From contig NZ_BBIQ01000022.1 of assembly GCF_000730565.1 (NCBI RefSeq), forward strand, positions 23,193 to 87,192: DNA of 64,000 nt, in the 5' to 3' direction. Below the pieces are notes generated by a model. It ran no database searches, was not told the origin of the DNA, and saw only the letters and a list, made by a program, of their open reading frames with translations. Each line of letters begins with the position of its first letter. The stretch's first letter is position 1. Below, in pieces: positions 27,028-36,403 of the stretch. The DNA is from Pseudomonas fulva NBRC 16637 = DSM 17717. GTDB taxonomy: Bacteria; Pseudomonadota; Gammaproteobacteria; Pseudomonadales; Pseudomonadaceae. The translations under genes were made by a program, and so were the position numbers.

Positions 27028-30000
27028 ATGAGCGTTACATCATCCGTTCACTCTAATGCCCTGAATTTCATGAGCTTCATCCAAGGGGGGGTTGACCCAC
27101 GCACGGGGCAGTACAGCCTGAAGATCGAGCTGCCCGAGCTGGGCGGCAACAACCTGCTTGGCCCAGAATTCAGGCCAACCTTGCAGTATTCACCGCTCAA
27201 CGTGACCGACTCCGGGCTGGGCATGGGCTGGACGCTGGAGCTGTCGCAGTACACCCCGCACAACCAGGTGCTTTCGCTAAGCACCGGAGAAAGCCTGAAG
27301 ATCACCGACCGCACCGCCCGCCCAATGCGGCTCGAAGAGCAGCGGATCGACAACTTTCATGTCTACCCCGAGGGGGACGATGGGTTGCGGGTGGTGCACC
27401 GCTCCGGCCTGGTGGAGATCCTCACCGAACAAGGCACCCAGCAGGCCTCCCTCTACTTGCCGGTGGCACAGTATTCGCCGCTCGGCCACCGTCTGACGTT
27501 CAACTATCAGCGTTTTTCCGGGCAACACCCTTTGTTGGAAAGCATTCAGGATGGCGATGGCCGCATGCTGCTGCGCGTGCTGCGTGATCCGACGGGTTAC
27601 CAGGTCGAACTGCAATTGCAGCCACTGTCCGGCAGCGACGGCAAGGCGCTTGCCAGTTACGTGATGAACCTGGAAGCCGACGACCGCCGGGTAAAGGAGA
27701 TTGTCATCCCCAGTGACGATCAGGCCCGGTGGACGTTCGGCTATCAAGAGGTGCTTGCACACCTGTGCATGACCAGCGTGACTCAGCCTACCGGGGCTAC
27801 TGAACGCCTGTCCTACCTCGATGGAGGGCATCAATTCCCTACCGGTAGCGGTCGCCAGCCGTTGCCCCGCGTTACCCGTCACGTTATCGAGCCGCACTTC
27901 GACCAGCCCGCTGCAGACATTCACTACCGCTATCCGACCCCGCGCAACTTCCTCGGCGGCGGTAGCGATATGAGCTGGAGCGACGATGGCCGTGACAACC
28001 TTTATCAACGCCTGGACGACTACGACTACAGCTCGGTTGAAATACTCATGGAAGGCGAGAGAGAAGTTCGCCGTATCGAGCGCACCTATAACCGCTTTCA
28101 CTTGCTCACCCATGAAACGACGCTTCAGGGCGACTGTCTGCAACGGCTGGTCACTGCCTACGGGATGGTCGAAGGTGCGTCATTCAAGAGCCAGCCACCG
28201 ACGTGCCAGTTGCCCGTCAGTGAAGAGCGATTCTGGCAGATGACCAGCGGCGAGCGCCCATGGCGTAGCGAACAGACCGCCACCCAGTACGACAATCACG
28301 GCAATGTGCTCATCCATACCTATGCCGATGGCACGGAGCAGAGCAATGAATGGTACTCAGCGGCAGAGCAGGACGGCCACCCGGCTGATCCTGAAGGGTT
28401 CGTGCGTCACCTCAAGGCACAAACCCTGCGCCCTTCACCCAAGGGTCAACCGGGAGCAGCCACCCTTACCCGAACCTATCGTTACACGACGCTGCCCGTG
28501 TTGGCTGCGTCTGACACCTCGGCAGTATTGCAGCACCCACACCATGTCGTGAGCAGTGAAACCCTGATCGATCAGGCCAGCGCTCAGACGCCTCTTGCGC
28601 ACCTGCGCAACCAGTGGGTCAATGCCCCGCGTGATCGGGCACTGCACGGTCGCCAATACCTGAAGATCGAGAACCTGCAAGGGCTGGAAACGGTTACCGA
28701 GTACCACTATAGCCTCGAGCGCAGTGCAGGCACCGACGAGCCTGTGCTGAACGTTCAGCAGCTGCGTATCGGTTACGACGGCACGCAGGCCATCACCACC
28801 GTGCAATATGGCTTGCGCCATGGGCAGGTGATGCAGCAGCGTGACAGCGATGGTCTCGAAACCCGCTACGTCTACGATCGCCTGCAAAGAGTGGTGAAGG
28901 AGACCGTGGCTGCCGGGCTGCCGACAGAGGCCTCACGCCATTACCACTACACCCTGACGCCGATCAGTGGCGAATCGGCCAGCCAGACGTTCACCGACGA
29001 GCACGGCGTGTGCACCAAGACCCTGCTCGATGGCCTGGGCAGGGTGCGCGGCGAGGAACGTGACCATGTGGATGAGGCCATGGCGCCACGGCTATACCCG
29101 ACGCTCGCAGTAACCTACGACAACCAAGGCCGGCCAGTGACCGAAACCCACATCGACTGGTTGGAGGGCCTGCGCAAGCTGAACCTGCCCCAGCACTACG
29201 CCTACGACGACTGGGGGCAACGTTGCTGTACAACCGGGCCAGATGGCGTGCAGCAGCATGAACACCAGGACCCGCTGGGCAACGCTCAGCACCGCGGTCT
29301 GATCGTTCATCGCTGGCGCCAGGCCGGCAGTGGGCCCACGGCAATGATCAGCAGCCGCAGCGAGACCTGGATGAACCGCTTCGAAAAACCGGATGTGATC
29401 CTGCGCCAGGATGCCGAAGGCTTGACCTTGGCCACACGCAGTTTCGCGTACGACGGGCTAGGACGCCTGGTGAGCGAAACCGATGAGCGTAGGCACACCA
29501 CCAGGTTTACCTACGACATTTTCAACCGGCCCCTGCAGCGCATTTTGCCCGACAGCACCTGCGTGGAAACCCGCTATGCGCAGCACTCCACTGCGCTGTT
29601 GCCCATCGGCCTCACCGTCAAGCCCGGCAACATCAGACTGCCGGCCGTCCAAGTTGGCGCACAGTCCTTCGACGGCCTTGACCGACTGCAGGGCAGTACC
29701 ACCGGCTGGCGCAGCGAGCGCTACCACTATGAGGGCAGTGAATCGCGTGCGCGGCGCAAACGCAACGCTGCCGGGCAGAGCATCGACTACGCCTATGACC
29801 TGAGCTTGACCACATACCCAATCACAAGCAGCAGCGCGGAGGAAAACGCAGTCTTCGACTATGACCCCATCGGGGCACGACTGACACGCGCCAGCGGTGC
29901 CCACGGCTGTTGCGACTACCAATACAACGCCCATGGCCACTTGCTCGAAGAACACTTGCAAGTCAGCGGCCATGCGCCTTTGAAAACTGAGCACCATCCC

Positions 30001-31728
30001 TCGTTGCAGGGTCGCCCGCAACGCACCGTCGAAGCCAGCGGCCTGGAAACGCTCTATCACTTTCACGACAACGGCCTGCCTCGGGGAATGCAGCAGCACA
30101 AGCTCGACGTGAACCTGCAGTATGACTCACTGGCGCGGCTTGAAAAGATCACCAGCAACGACTCGGACAACGGGACCACGGTGGTCACGGTCGTCGAATT
30201 TGACGACCAGGACCGCGAGATCAAACGATCCTGGCAACAGAGCGGCCACCCTGAGCGCATCCAGACACAACTGTGGGATCTCGATGGCCTGCTCAAGGAA
30301 CGTCACCTCTACCAGGGGGCCATTACCCTGCTGAAGGAAACATTCACCTACACCGCCCTTGGCCAATTACTCAACCACCACTGTGCAGGTATCGAACTGC
30401 CCCGCGATAGCCAGGGCCGGGCGATCACGCAGCAAACCTTCAGCTACAACAACTACGAAAGCCTCAGCATGGTCACCAGCCAGTTCGCCGATGGATCTGC
30501 CCGTGAGCGTGCGCAGTACGTTTATGCCGACGATGACCCTTGCCAGTTGCGCAGCATTGTTTACACCCCTGCACGCAGCAGCCCCCATCCGACCTTCAAA
30601 TACGACCGCAACGGCAACATGGTGCTTGACCAGTACGGTTGTACATTGCGCTATGACAGCCAGAACCGTCTGCAGTCGCTTGTGCGGGCCGCCGGCACTG
30701 GCCAATACCGGTACGACGCCCATAACCGCCTGCTTGGCAGCACCGACGGCAGTGGGGCCGACAGCGTGCTGGTGTACCAGAACCACCGTTTGACGCTGGC
30801 GGTCCGCGGAGCCTTGCGCACTCAATACCTGGATCTGGATGATCAACCCGTCGGCCAACAAACCCTCGATGACGCTAGCCAGACGCTGCTGCTTCACGCG
30901 GCGGATAACGCCAGTGTGGTTGCTGAAGGCCAGCACGGTTCGCTACGCAGCATGCGCTACAGCGCCTATGGCGAACGCTACAGCGACACACCGGTGAGCA
31001 GCGCCATGGGCTTTAATGGCGAAGCCCTCGACCCACTGAGTGGCCGTTACCTGCTGGGCAGCGGCTACCGCGCCTACGACCCTGAGTTGCGCTGCTTCCT
31101 CAGCCCCGATTCGCTCAGCCCATTCGGGGTTGGCGGCCTCAACTGCTACGCCTACGCCCGAGGCAACCCCATCGCGTTCCGTGACCCGACCGGGCATGAA
31201 GCGATTGGCTTCAGTGGTCGCCTGCGGCGCCCCGATGAAGACATCACGCCGCAAAGCCAGCCAGAAGAGATCAAACAGGGAGACGGGGGCTGGCTGAAAT
31301 GGTTGTGGGTAGGCATTGCCGTTGTCATGACCGCTGTAGCGATTGTGACGTTCGGTAAAGCAACGTTGGCGGCGGTAGCCGCTTGGAAAGGAGCTGCGGC
31401 CGCTTTAACGGCCACGGCAGTAACGGCCGCAAAAACGGCGGCGGCGTTGGCCATCGGTAAGGCAGTGGCTGCGGGTGTATCAGCCGCACTGGCTGTGGCC
31501 GGCACGGCAGCCCAGGTCCACGGCACGATCACGAATAACCAGACAAGCTTTGATGTGGCTCAGTGGCTCGGTATCGCGAGCGTCGGTGTCGGGCTCGCCA
31601 GTGCAGGGGCCTTTTATGCTGCGGGCAGGATGATGAGAAGCGCTACCGGCAGTGTGGGAGTGGGATCGAGCGCGGCGAACCTGGCCGACGATGCCGTTCC
31701 GGTCGATGCCGTTTCGGTCGATGCCTGA
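27028..31728 (+). CDS. Complete Rhs/YD-repeat protein with core and hydrophobic C-terminal module (1566 aa)
   Basis: Large shell-forming Rhs protein. N-terminus SVTSSVHSNALNFMSFIQGG then VDPRTGQYSLKIELPELGG, the same family as the truncated protein at 12956. Some 1,250 residues of YD repeats lead to the Rhs core (about residues 1305-1390: YSAYGERYSDTPVSSAMGFN, LSGRYLLGSGYRAYDPEL, SPDSLSPFG and finally FRDPTGH). The tip of about 175 residues has a hydrophobic segment (WLKWLWVGIAVVMTAVAIVTF), then long Ala-rich helices and a small polar tail (DDAVPVDAVSVDA), looking more like a membrane-inserting module than an enzyme. No PAAR, VgrG-binding or signal sequence is visible. The ATG has gggag upstream. 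Probably cotranscribed with the next repeat-protein gene. Confidence 0.88.
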   Translation: MSVTSSVHSNALNFMSFIQGGVDPRTGQYSLKIELPELGGNNLLGPEFRPTLQYSPLNVTDSGLGMGWTLELSQYTPHNQVLSLSTGESLKITDRTARPMRLEEQRIDNFHVYPEGDDGLRVVHRSGLVEILTEQGTQQASLYLPVAQYSPLGHRLTFNYQRFSGQHPLLESIQDGDGRMLLRVLRDPTGYQVELQLQPLSGSDGKALASYVMNLEADDRRVKEIVIPSDDQARWTFGYQEVLAHLCMTSVTQPTGATERLSYLDGGHQFPTGSGRQPLPRVTRHVIEPHFDQPAADIHYRYPTPRNFLGGGSDMSWSDDGRDNLYQRLDDYDYSSVEILMEGEREVRRIERTYNRFHLLTHETTLQGDCLQRLVTAYGMVEGASFKSQPPTCQLPVSEERFWQMTSGERPWRSEQTATQYDNHGNVLIHTYADGTEQSNEWYSAAEQDGHPADPEGFVRHLKAQTLRPSPKGQPGAATLTRTYRYTTLPVLAASDTSAVLQHPHHVVSSETLIDQASAQTPLAHLRNQWVNAPRDRALHGRQYLKIENLQGLETVTEYHYSLERSAGTDEPVLNVQQLRIGYDGTQAITTVQYGLRHGQVMQQRDSDGLETRYVYDRLQRVVKETVAAGLPTEASRHYHYTLTPISGESASQTFTDEHGVCTKTLLDGLGRVRGEERDHVDEAMAPRLYPTLAVTYDNQGRPVTETHIDWLEGLRKLNLPQHYAYDDWGQRCCTTGPDGVQQHEHQDPLGNAQHRGLIVHRWRQAGSGPTAMISSRSETWMNRFEKPDVILRQDAEGLTLATRSFAYDGLGRLVSETDERRHTTRFTYDIFNRPLQRILPDSTCVETRYAQHSTALLPIGLTVKPGNIRLPAVQVGAQSFDGLDRLQGSTTGWRSERYHYEGSESRARRKRNAAGQSIDYAYDLSLTTYPITSSSAEENAVFDYDPIGARLTRASGAHGCCDYQYNAHGHLLEEHLQVSGHAPLKTEHHPSLQGRPQRTVEASGLETLYHFHDNGLPRGMQQHKLDVNLQYDSLARLEKITSNDSDNGTTVVTVVEFDDQDREIKRSWQQSGHPERIQTQLWDLDGLLKERHLYQGAITLLKETFTYTALGQLLNHHCAGIELPRDSQGRAITQQTFSYNNYESLSMVTSQFADGSARERAQYVYADDDPCQLRSIVYTPARSSPHPTFKYDRNGNMVLDQYGCTLRYDSQNRLQSLVRAAGTGQYRYDAHNRLLGSTDGSGADSVLVYQNHRLTLAVRGALRTQYLDLDDQPVGQQTLDDASQTLLLHAADNASVVAEGQHGSLRSMRYSAYGERYSDTPVSSAMGFNGEALDPLSGRYLLGSGYRAYDPELRCFLSPDSLSPFGVGGLNCYAYARGNPIAFRDPTGHEAIGFSGRLRRPDEDITPQSQPEEIKQGDGGWLKWLWVGIAVVMTAVAIVTFGKATLAAVAAWKGAAAALTATAVTAAKTAAALAIGKAVAAGVSAALAVAGTAAQVHGTITNNQTSFDVAQWLGIASVGVGLASAGAFYAAGRMMRSATGSVGVGSSAANLADDAVPVDAVSVDA

Positions 31729-31938
31729 AGGAAAAACTGGCTGTTAGGCACCCGTTCCGAGCAAGTCGGATTACCGCTTAGGGCCAACCCTCCTTCACCG
31801 CCTCCAATACCAACGAGATTTGGTCCGATGGTAAAGGTGGGCAGAAACAGATCGGATCAACTTAGAAGGCGCATATTCCTCAACCCTATTGAAGGCAGTT
31901 GAAACCTCGAACTTCAAACGGCACTAGGAAAGCAAAAC
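31729..31938 (+). other. 210-base gap between the rhs and repeat-protein genes
   Basis: No gene seen. A TTCCTCAA sequence at 31876-31883 is a partial match to the TTCCTACA motif found upstream of the T6SS units. The ribosome site of the next gene (aggaaag) is at 31927. Confidence 0.4.
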
Positions 31939-33942
31939 ATGAACGAACAAACACCCCCCACCTCCAAACGCGCACTTGCCGAACAAACCCGCCAGGCCCA
32001 GCGCGAAGCCCGGCGCCGGCGCAACGCATCGCTGCTGGCAGAATTGGCGCCGTCCGTGCTGGGTATCGCCGATCCCAGCGACGGCACCCTGCTCAAGAGT
32101 GCCGTGGACAACGATCTTGAAGTGCGCATCCCCGCGTGGGTGAACTTGCCTGAAGATGGCGACACTGAAACCGTGTATCTGCAATTATCGACCAAAGGCG
32201 ATGCTGCCTCTGACTTTGGAGACGTCGGTCAGCCCCTGGAAGTGGTTGGCCCAGTCACCTCAGCCGATTTTCCGCTGGTAATGCATGTGCCCTTGGCCAG
32301 ACTCGTCGAAGGCAGGCTATGGCTGCGTTACCGTATCGTGACCTTCAACGGCGGTCATGCAGTTTCGGCAGTGGTACCGCTGATCTGTGACCGCACCGCA
32401 CCCCGCAACAGGGTCAATCCCGACGAGAAACTCGACGGCTTGACCGTCGGGGCAGCGTTTATTGACGACGAGTACCTCAAAAACAATCCGTCCGGCATCG
32501 TTGCCCAAGTGCCAGAGTATGACACCTACGCGCCTGGAGACACGTACAAGGTGTATTACTTCGAGAGCCCACCTGAAGAGCATGAGGATTACGAAAATCA
32601 GGTCGATGAGGGGCCTCTCGATGCGTCAATGCAAGTGGTTATTCCGAAGGACGTGGTAGAACGTGCCGGCGATGGCAAGTATTACCTTGCCTATTACCTG
32701 TATGACAAAGCGGGAAACAAGAGCCGAGGCTCGCTGATCACCAGCATCGACGTCGCCCTTGGCCCATTGCCGGCCAACCTGCAAGACCCTTTGGTGCACG
32801 CCGCCGACGACGGCGTTGTCGACCTCAAGGACGCCATTGACGGGGTATCGGTCGATATTCCGTATTACGACGGAGCCAAAGCCCACGATGCTATCGCAGT
32901 GACCTGGGGTAGCACGCCATTACCACCGGAAACCGTCGGTGCCAAAGCCTTTCCAATTCCTGTTCACGTGCCCAACCCAACCTTGCGCGCTGAATACGGC
33001 ACAGCCTCAGATGAACTGGCCACCAACGTCAGCTACCAGATCATGCGCGGTGCCGTACCGTTTGGCCCCAAGGCCATCAGTGTGAACGTCGACTTCAGCG
33101 TGGTAGGCCCCGAGCGCCCCGACCCCGACCCCACTTGGCCCAACCCGATCAACCCTAACCTGTCGGCACCCACGGTGCGAGGCGCACGTTCGGCAACGGA
33201 TAACGTGATCGATCGCAGTGACGCCAATGAAGACGCCACACTGACCATCCCCTTTTACGACAATGCCGAGGACGGGCACGTGCTCGTTGTCTACTGGCAT
33301 GGCAGGTGTGCAGGGACTCACACCGTGGACACGGCCCGTGATGCACGCGGCATTACCGTTCCTATCGATTGGGGCATCATCTTCGCGGAGGGTAACGACC
33401 CCGCGTTGCCGGTGCACTATACCCTGCGCGAATCGCAAGACGCCCTCAACGAGCAAATGTCGCAGACACAGTGGGTGGACGTGGATGCAGTTACCGTGAT
33501 CCTGCCGCTTCCGCAGTTCCTGGGGGTTAGGGCCGGTTGGCTGAACTGTGATTCATTGCGCGATGTCGCGGGGGTACCGACCAACAACATGGTCCTGAAG
33601 GTGGAGATCCCGGACATGTCGGCCTACCTGAAGGCAGGCGACATAATCGAACTGGAGTGGGCACCGTTGATCGGCTCCAAAGATGAAGATGGCGACGACC
33701 CGGTACCCAATGCGGAGAAAACCGAACTCGTGGTGCTGGACGAGACGTCAGTCAAAGGCTTCATCTGGGAAATCAAGCCTTATACCGACCACCTTCTGCC
33801 AACCTATGACGCCAACCTTAACGGGGGCCGTACGCGGGCACGGGTGCGCTACGTCAAAGCCGATGACCCTGATTTAGCCTCGGAATGGGCAGTGCATAAG
33901 TTAAGCCTGGCCGAAGGCAGCGACTCTTGCGCAATGCCGTAA
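31939..33942 (+). CDS. Five-repeat Ig-like protein (667 aa)
   Basis: Unknown function. A basic, helical N-terminus (KRALAEQTRQAQREARRRR) precedes about five beta-sandwich repeats of 100-120 residues. Each opens with a pattern like AQVPEYDTYAPGDTYKVYY, VDIPYYDGAKAHDAIAVTW or LTIPFYDNAEDGHVLVVYW and has a later VP....HY strand. Repeat 1 ends FNGGHAVSAVVPLICDRTAP, matching FNGMRSDSEALEINIDKTPP in the 36404 protein, so the two are paralogues. No signal peptide or membrane helix is seen. An adhesive or scaffold role is inferred only from the fold type. It follows the complete rhs gene and precedes the autotransporter. Confidence 0.75.
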   Translation: MNEQTPPTSKRALAEQTRQAQREARRRRNASLLAELAPSVLGIADPSDGTLLKSAVDNDLEVRIPAWVNLPEDGDTETVYLQLSTKGDAASDFGDVGQPLEVVGPVTSADFPLVMHVPLARLVEGRLWLRYRIVTFNGGHAVSAVVPLICDRTAPRNRVNPDEKLDGLTVGAAFIDDEYLKNNPSGIVAQVPEYDTYAPGDTYKVYYFESPPEEHEDYENQVDEGPLDASMQVVIPKDVVERAGDGKYYLAYYLYDKAGNKSRGSLITSIDVALGPLPANLQDPLVHAADDGVVDLKDAIDGVSVDIPYYDGAKAHDAIAVTWGSTPLPPETVGAKAFPIPVHVPNPTLRAEYGTASDELATNVSYQIMRGAVPFGPKAISVNVDFSVVGPERPDPDPTWPNPINPNLSAPTVRGARSATDNVIDRSDANEDATLTIPFYDNAEDGHVLVVYWHGRCAGTHTVDTARDARGITVPIDWGIIFAEGNDPALPVHYTLRESQDALNEQMSQTQWVDVDAVTVILPLPQFLGVRAGWLNCDSLRDVAGVPTNNMVLKVEIPDMSAYLKAGDIIELEWAPLIGSKDEDGDDPVPNAEKTELVVLDETSVKGFIWEIKPYTDHLLPTYDANLNGGRTRARVRYVKADDPDLASEWAVHKLSLAEGSDSCAMP

Positions 33943-33949
33943 CCTTGAG

Positions 33950-33990
33950 CTCCCTACGCGGTAGCGCGGCACGGTGCTGCCGCGAAGGGA
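33950..33990. repeat. Possible degenerate REP-type palindrome
   Basis: Just after the repeat-protein gene, cgcggca (33965-33971) and tgccgcg (33978-33984) form a 7-bp stem with a 6-base loop, followed by aagggagc. This resembles extragenic palindromes common in P. putida, but one copy in the window cannot prove it. It may also serve as an mRNA 3' end. Confidence 0.35.
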
Positions 33991-34020
33991 GCACTGTAGG
34001 ATTTTGGTCAGAACAGAAAG

Positions 34021-34033
34021 GAAAATTCCTACA
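34021..34033 (+). promoter_or_regulatory. TTCCTACA motif upstream of the autotransporter
   Basis: gaaaattcctaca, 104 bases before the start codon. The same TTCCTACA core occurs before tssG and both vgrG genes, and with one change before tssF. Confidence 0.4.
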
Positions 34034-34136
34034 TTAGATAGAGAAACATCACTTTTACAATTCACCCTAACGATGCGAGCTCAGTACAGGAAGTCGTAGC
34101 AGCCATCTGCAAACAGCCTCTTCACAGGGTGATCCA

Positions 34137-36329
34137 ATGTCCAGTTTCCATGCTTTCAAACCCACACTTTTTACTGTAATGATCCGAGCCACCACCGCAC
34201 TTCCATTAGTGATTATCGGTAACTCGGCGGTGGCCCAGACTAATGTAGAAGGTCGTACTGATATCCAGTTTGGTACGCCCTTGGATAATTACCGTGTATT
34301 CAGTGGTGCCACCCTGAACGCCACGGGCGCGAATCTGTTGTATGTCGATGCCGAGGCAGGCGCGCACGTGTTGCTCAACGATTCGGACGTCACCCCAGGG
34401 TCGTCCGCCGTCGCGCTGGCCTTGACTGGTGCGAACGCAACGCTCGAGCGCTCGACCGTTACCGCCAGCAGCCGTGCGCTCACTGGCAGCCAAGGTGCAA
34501 GCATCAGTGCCAACGACAGCGTTATTCGCGGTGGGTCACGTGGTGCCAGCCTCAACCAGAGCCACCTTGAGCTAAGGCGCAGCGAAGTGCATGCCAGCGA
34601 CAACAATGGCGTTGCCGTGGAGCTGTTCGACGGCAGCGTGTCGGCCAGTGACAGCAGCCTGATCAGTGGCGGTCGCGATGGTATCCTGGTGCGTGATGGC
34701 TCAGGCCAGACCGACGCCAAGGCCACCATCGTGCTGGACAACAGCCGTGTCGAGGGCCTGGATGGGTCGGCCATCGCGGTCGGCCGTGGCGCCGGTCGCG
34801 CTGCTTCTGCGCAAATCGATGTGCTCAACGGCAGCACCCTCAGCGCCAGCGACGGCGTGTTGGTGAATGTGGCCGATGCTGCAACGGCGAGCCTGCGCGT
34901 GAGTGACAGCCAGCTGCTTGGCGATATCGTGGTTGCCGAAGGCGGCACTGCCAACGTGATGCTGGAGAACGCCGCAACCCTGACCGGCCGCCTGGAAAAC
35001 GTAGCGCAGGTGGCCATCGACAACGGCGCCGAGTGGGCCATGGTCGGCAATGCCGCCGTCGAGCAGCTGACCATGAACGGCGGCCGCGTAAGCTTCGGCA
35101 ACATCGGTGAATTCCACACGCTGACCCTAGGCTCACTGTCGGGCAACGGCACATTCGTGATGGACGCCGACTTCGCCAGCGGCCAGCATGATTTCCTCGA
35201 CATCACTGGCAATGCCACGGGCGATCATTCGCTGCTGGTTCGCAGCAGCGGGACCGATCTGCAAGCCGATGCCAGCCTGCACATGGTGCATGCAGACAGC
35301 GGCGATGCGCGCTTCTCACTGGAAGGCGGCCCGGTCGATGTCGGTACCTATTCCTATGATTTGGTCCCTAAAGGCAGCGGCAACGACTGGTACCTGGACA
35401 AGAGCACCCGCACCATCAGCCCCGGCACCCAGTCAGTGCTGGCCTTGTTCAACACAGCACCGACCATTTGGTATGGCGAAATGAGTACCTTGCGTGGCCG
35501 CATGGGCGAAGTGCGCCGCGATGCCGGGCAGGCTGGGGGCTGGGTGCGCACCTTCGGCAACAAGTACAACGTCGCCGGTGCCGAAGGCCTGGCTTACCAG
35601 CAAACCCAGCAAGGTCTGTCCTTCGGTGCGGACGCTCCTTTGCCGATCGGCGACGGTAACTGGCTGGCCGGGATCACGGCCGGTTACAGCCAATCGGACC
35701 TGAGCCTGGCGCGCGGTACCCAAGCCAAGGTCGACAGCTACCATCTCGGTGTCTACAGCACTTGGCTGGAACCTGAGAGCGGGTACTACATCGATGCCGT
35801 AGCGCGACTCAATCAATTCAAGAACCAGTCCGATGTGCGCTTGAGCGATGGCACCAAGACCAAGGGCAGCTACGACAACCTCGGTGTCGGCGCAGCGTTG
35901 GAGATAGGCCGCCACATCAGCCTCGATGAAGGCTGGTTCGTTGAGCCCCATGCCCAATTGGCCGGCTTGATCGTGCAGGGCAAGGACTACACCCTGGACA
36001 ATGGCATGCGCGCCGAAGGTGGGCGCACGCATTCCCTGCAAACCAAGCTCGGTGCCACCGTCGGGCGCAAACTGGAAGTGGGGGACGGGCGAATGATCCA
36101 GCCCTATGTAAGGGTTGCCGCCGTGCATGAATTCGCCAATGACAACCACGTCAAGGTCAATGGTAACGGCTTCAACAACGACCTCTCTGGCTCTCGCGGG
36201 GAAGTGGGCACCGGCATCGCGGTAGCCTGGGCCGATAAATGGCGTGCTCATGCCGACTTCGAATACGCCCATGGCAGCAAGCTTGAACAGCCCTGGGGCG
36301 TGAACCTGGGGGTACGCTACAACTGGTGA
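34137..36329 (+). CDS. Pertactin-type autotransporter (730 aa)
   Basis: Type V secreted surface protein. The signal peptide ends GNSAVA-Q near residue 33. The passenger (to about residue 390) is a run of short repeats with alternating Ser/Thr/Asn and small hydrophobic residues, as in a right-handed beta-helix (SDVTPGSSAVALALTGANAT, then ASDSSLISGGRDGILVRDGS). A pertactin-like junction (LSGNGTFVMDADFASGQHDF) leads into the C-terminal beta-barrel from about residue 462 (GGWVRTFGNKYNV), ending NLGVRYNW with the terminal aromatic residue. The RGD sequence of pertactin is absent. Probable role: adhesion or aggregation. It has its own leader and a good terminator, so it is probably a single-gene unit within the island. 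Confidence 0.92.
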   Translation: MSSFHAFKPTLFTVMIRATTALPLVIIGNSAVAQTNVEGRTDIQFGTPLDNYRVFSGATLNATGANLLYVDAEAGAHVLLNDSDVTPGSSAVALALTGANATLERSTVTASSRALTGSQGASISANDSVIRGGSRGASLNQSHLELRRSEVHASDNNGVAVELFDGSVSASDSSLISGGRDGILVRDGSGQTDAKATIVLDNSRVEGLDGSAIAVGRGAGRAASAQIDVLNGSTLSASDGVLVNVADAATASLRVSDSQLLGDIVVAEGGTANVMLENAATLTGRLENVAQVAIDNGAEWAMVGNAAVEQLTMNGGRVSFGNIGEFHTLTLGSLSGNGTFVMDADFASGQHDFLDITGNATGDHSLLVRSSGTDLQADASLHMVHADSGDARFSLEGGPVDVGTYSYDLVPKGSGNDWYLDKSTRTISPGTQSVLALFNTAPTIWYGEMSTLRGRMGEVRRDAGQAGGWVRTFGNKYNVAGAEGLAYQQTQQGLSFGADAPLPIGDGNWLAGITAGYSQSDLSLARGTQAKVDSYHLGVYSTWLEPESGYYIDAVARLNQFKNQSDVRLSDGTKTKGSYDNLGVGAALEIGRHISLDEGWFVEPHAQLAGLIVQGKDYTLDNGMRAEGGRTHSLQTKLGATVGRKLEVGDGRMIQPYVRVAAVHEFANDNHVKVNGNGFNNDLSGSRGEVGTGIAVAWADKWRAHADFEYAHGSKLEQPWGVNLGVRYNW

Positions 36330-36339
36330 GTTTACGAAG

Positions 36340-36368
36340 GGAGAGCCGTTGAGGTTCTCCTTTTTTTT
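36340..36368 (+). terminator. Intrinsic terminator after the autotransporter
   Basis: An 8-bp stem (ggagagcc and ggttctcc, with one G-T pair), a 5-base loop and eight T residues, starting ten bases after the stop codon. Confidence 0.85.
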
Positions 36369-36403
36369 GCTTTGGCGCATCACGCGATCATGGAGAACAG
36401 GCT

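Noticed and set aside
12956..31728. Identification of the Rhs proteins as TccC subunits of a Tc toxin
   Set aside because: N-termini differ from TccC as I know it and no TcA or TcB-like gene is in the window.
34137..36329. RGD-type cell-binding site in the autotransporter, as in pertactin
   Set aside because: No RGD sequence in the passenger; only fold-level similarity.
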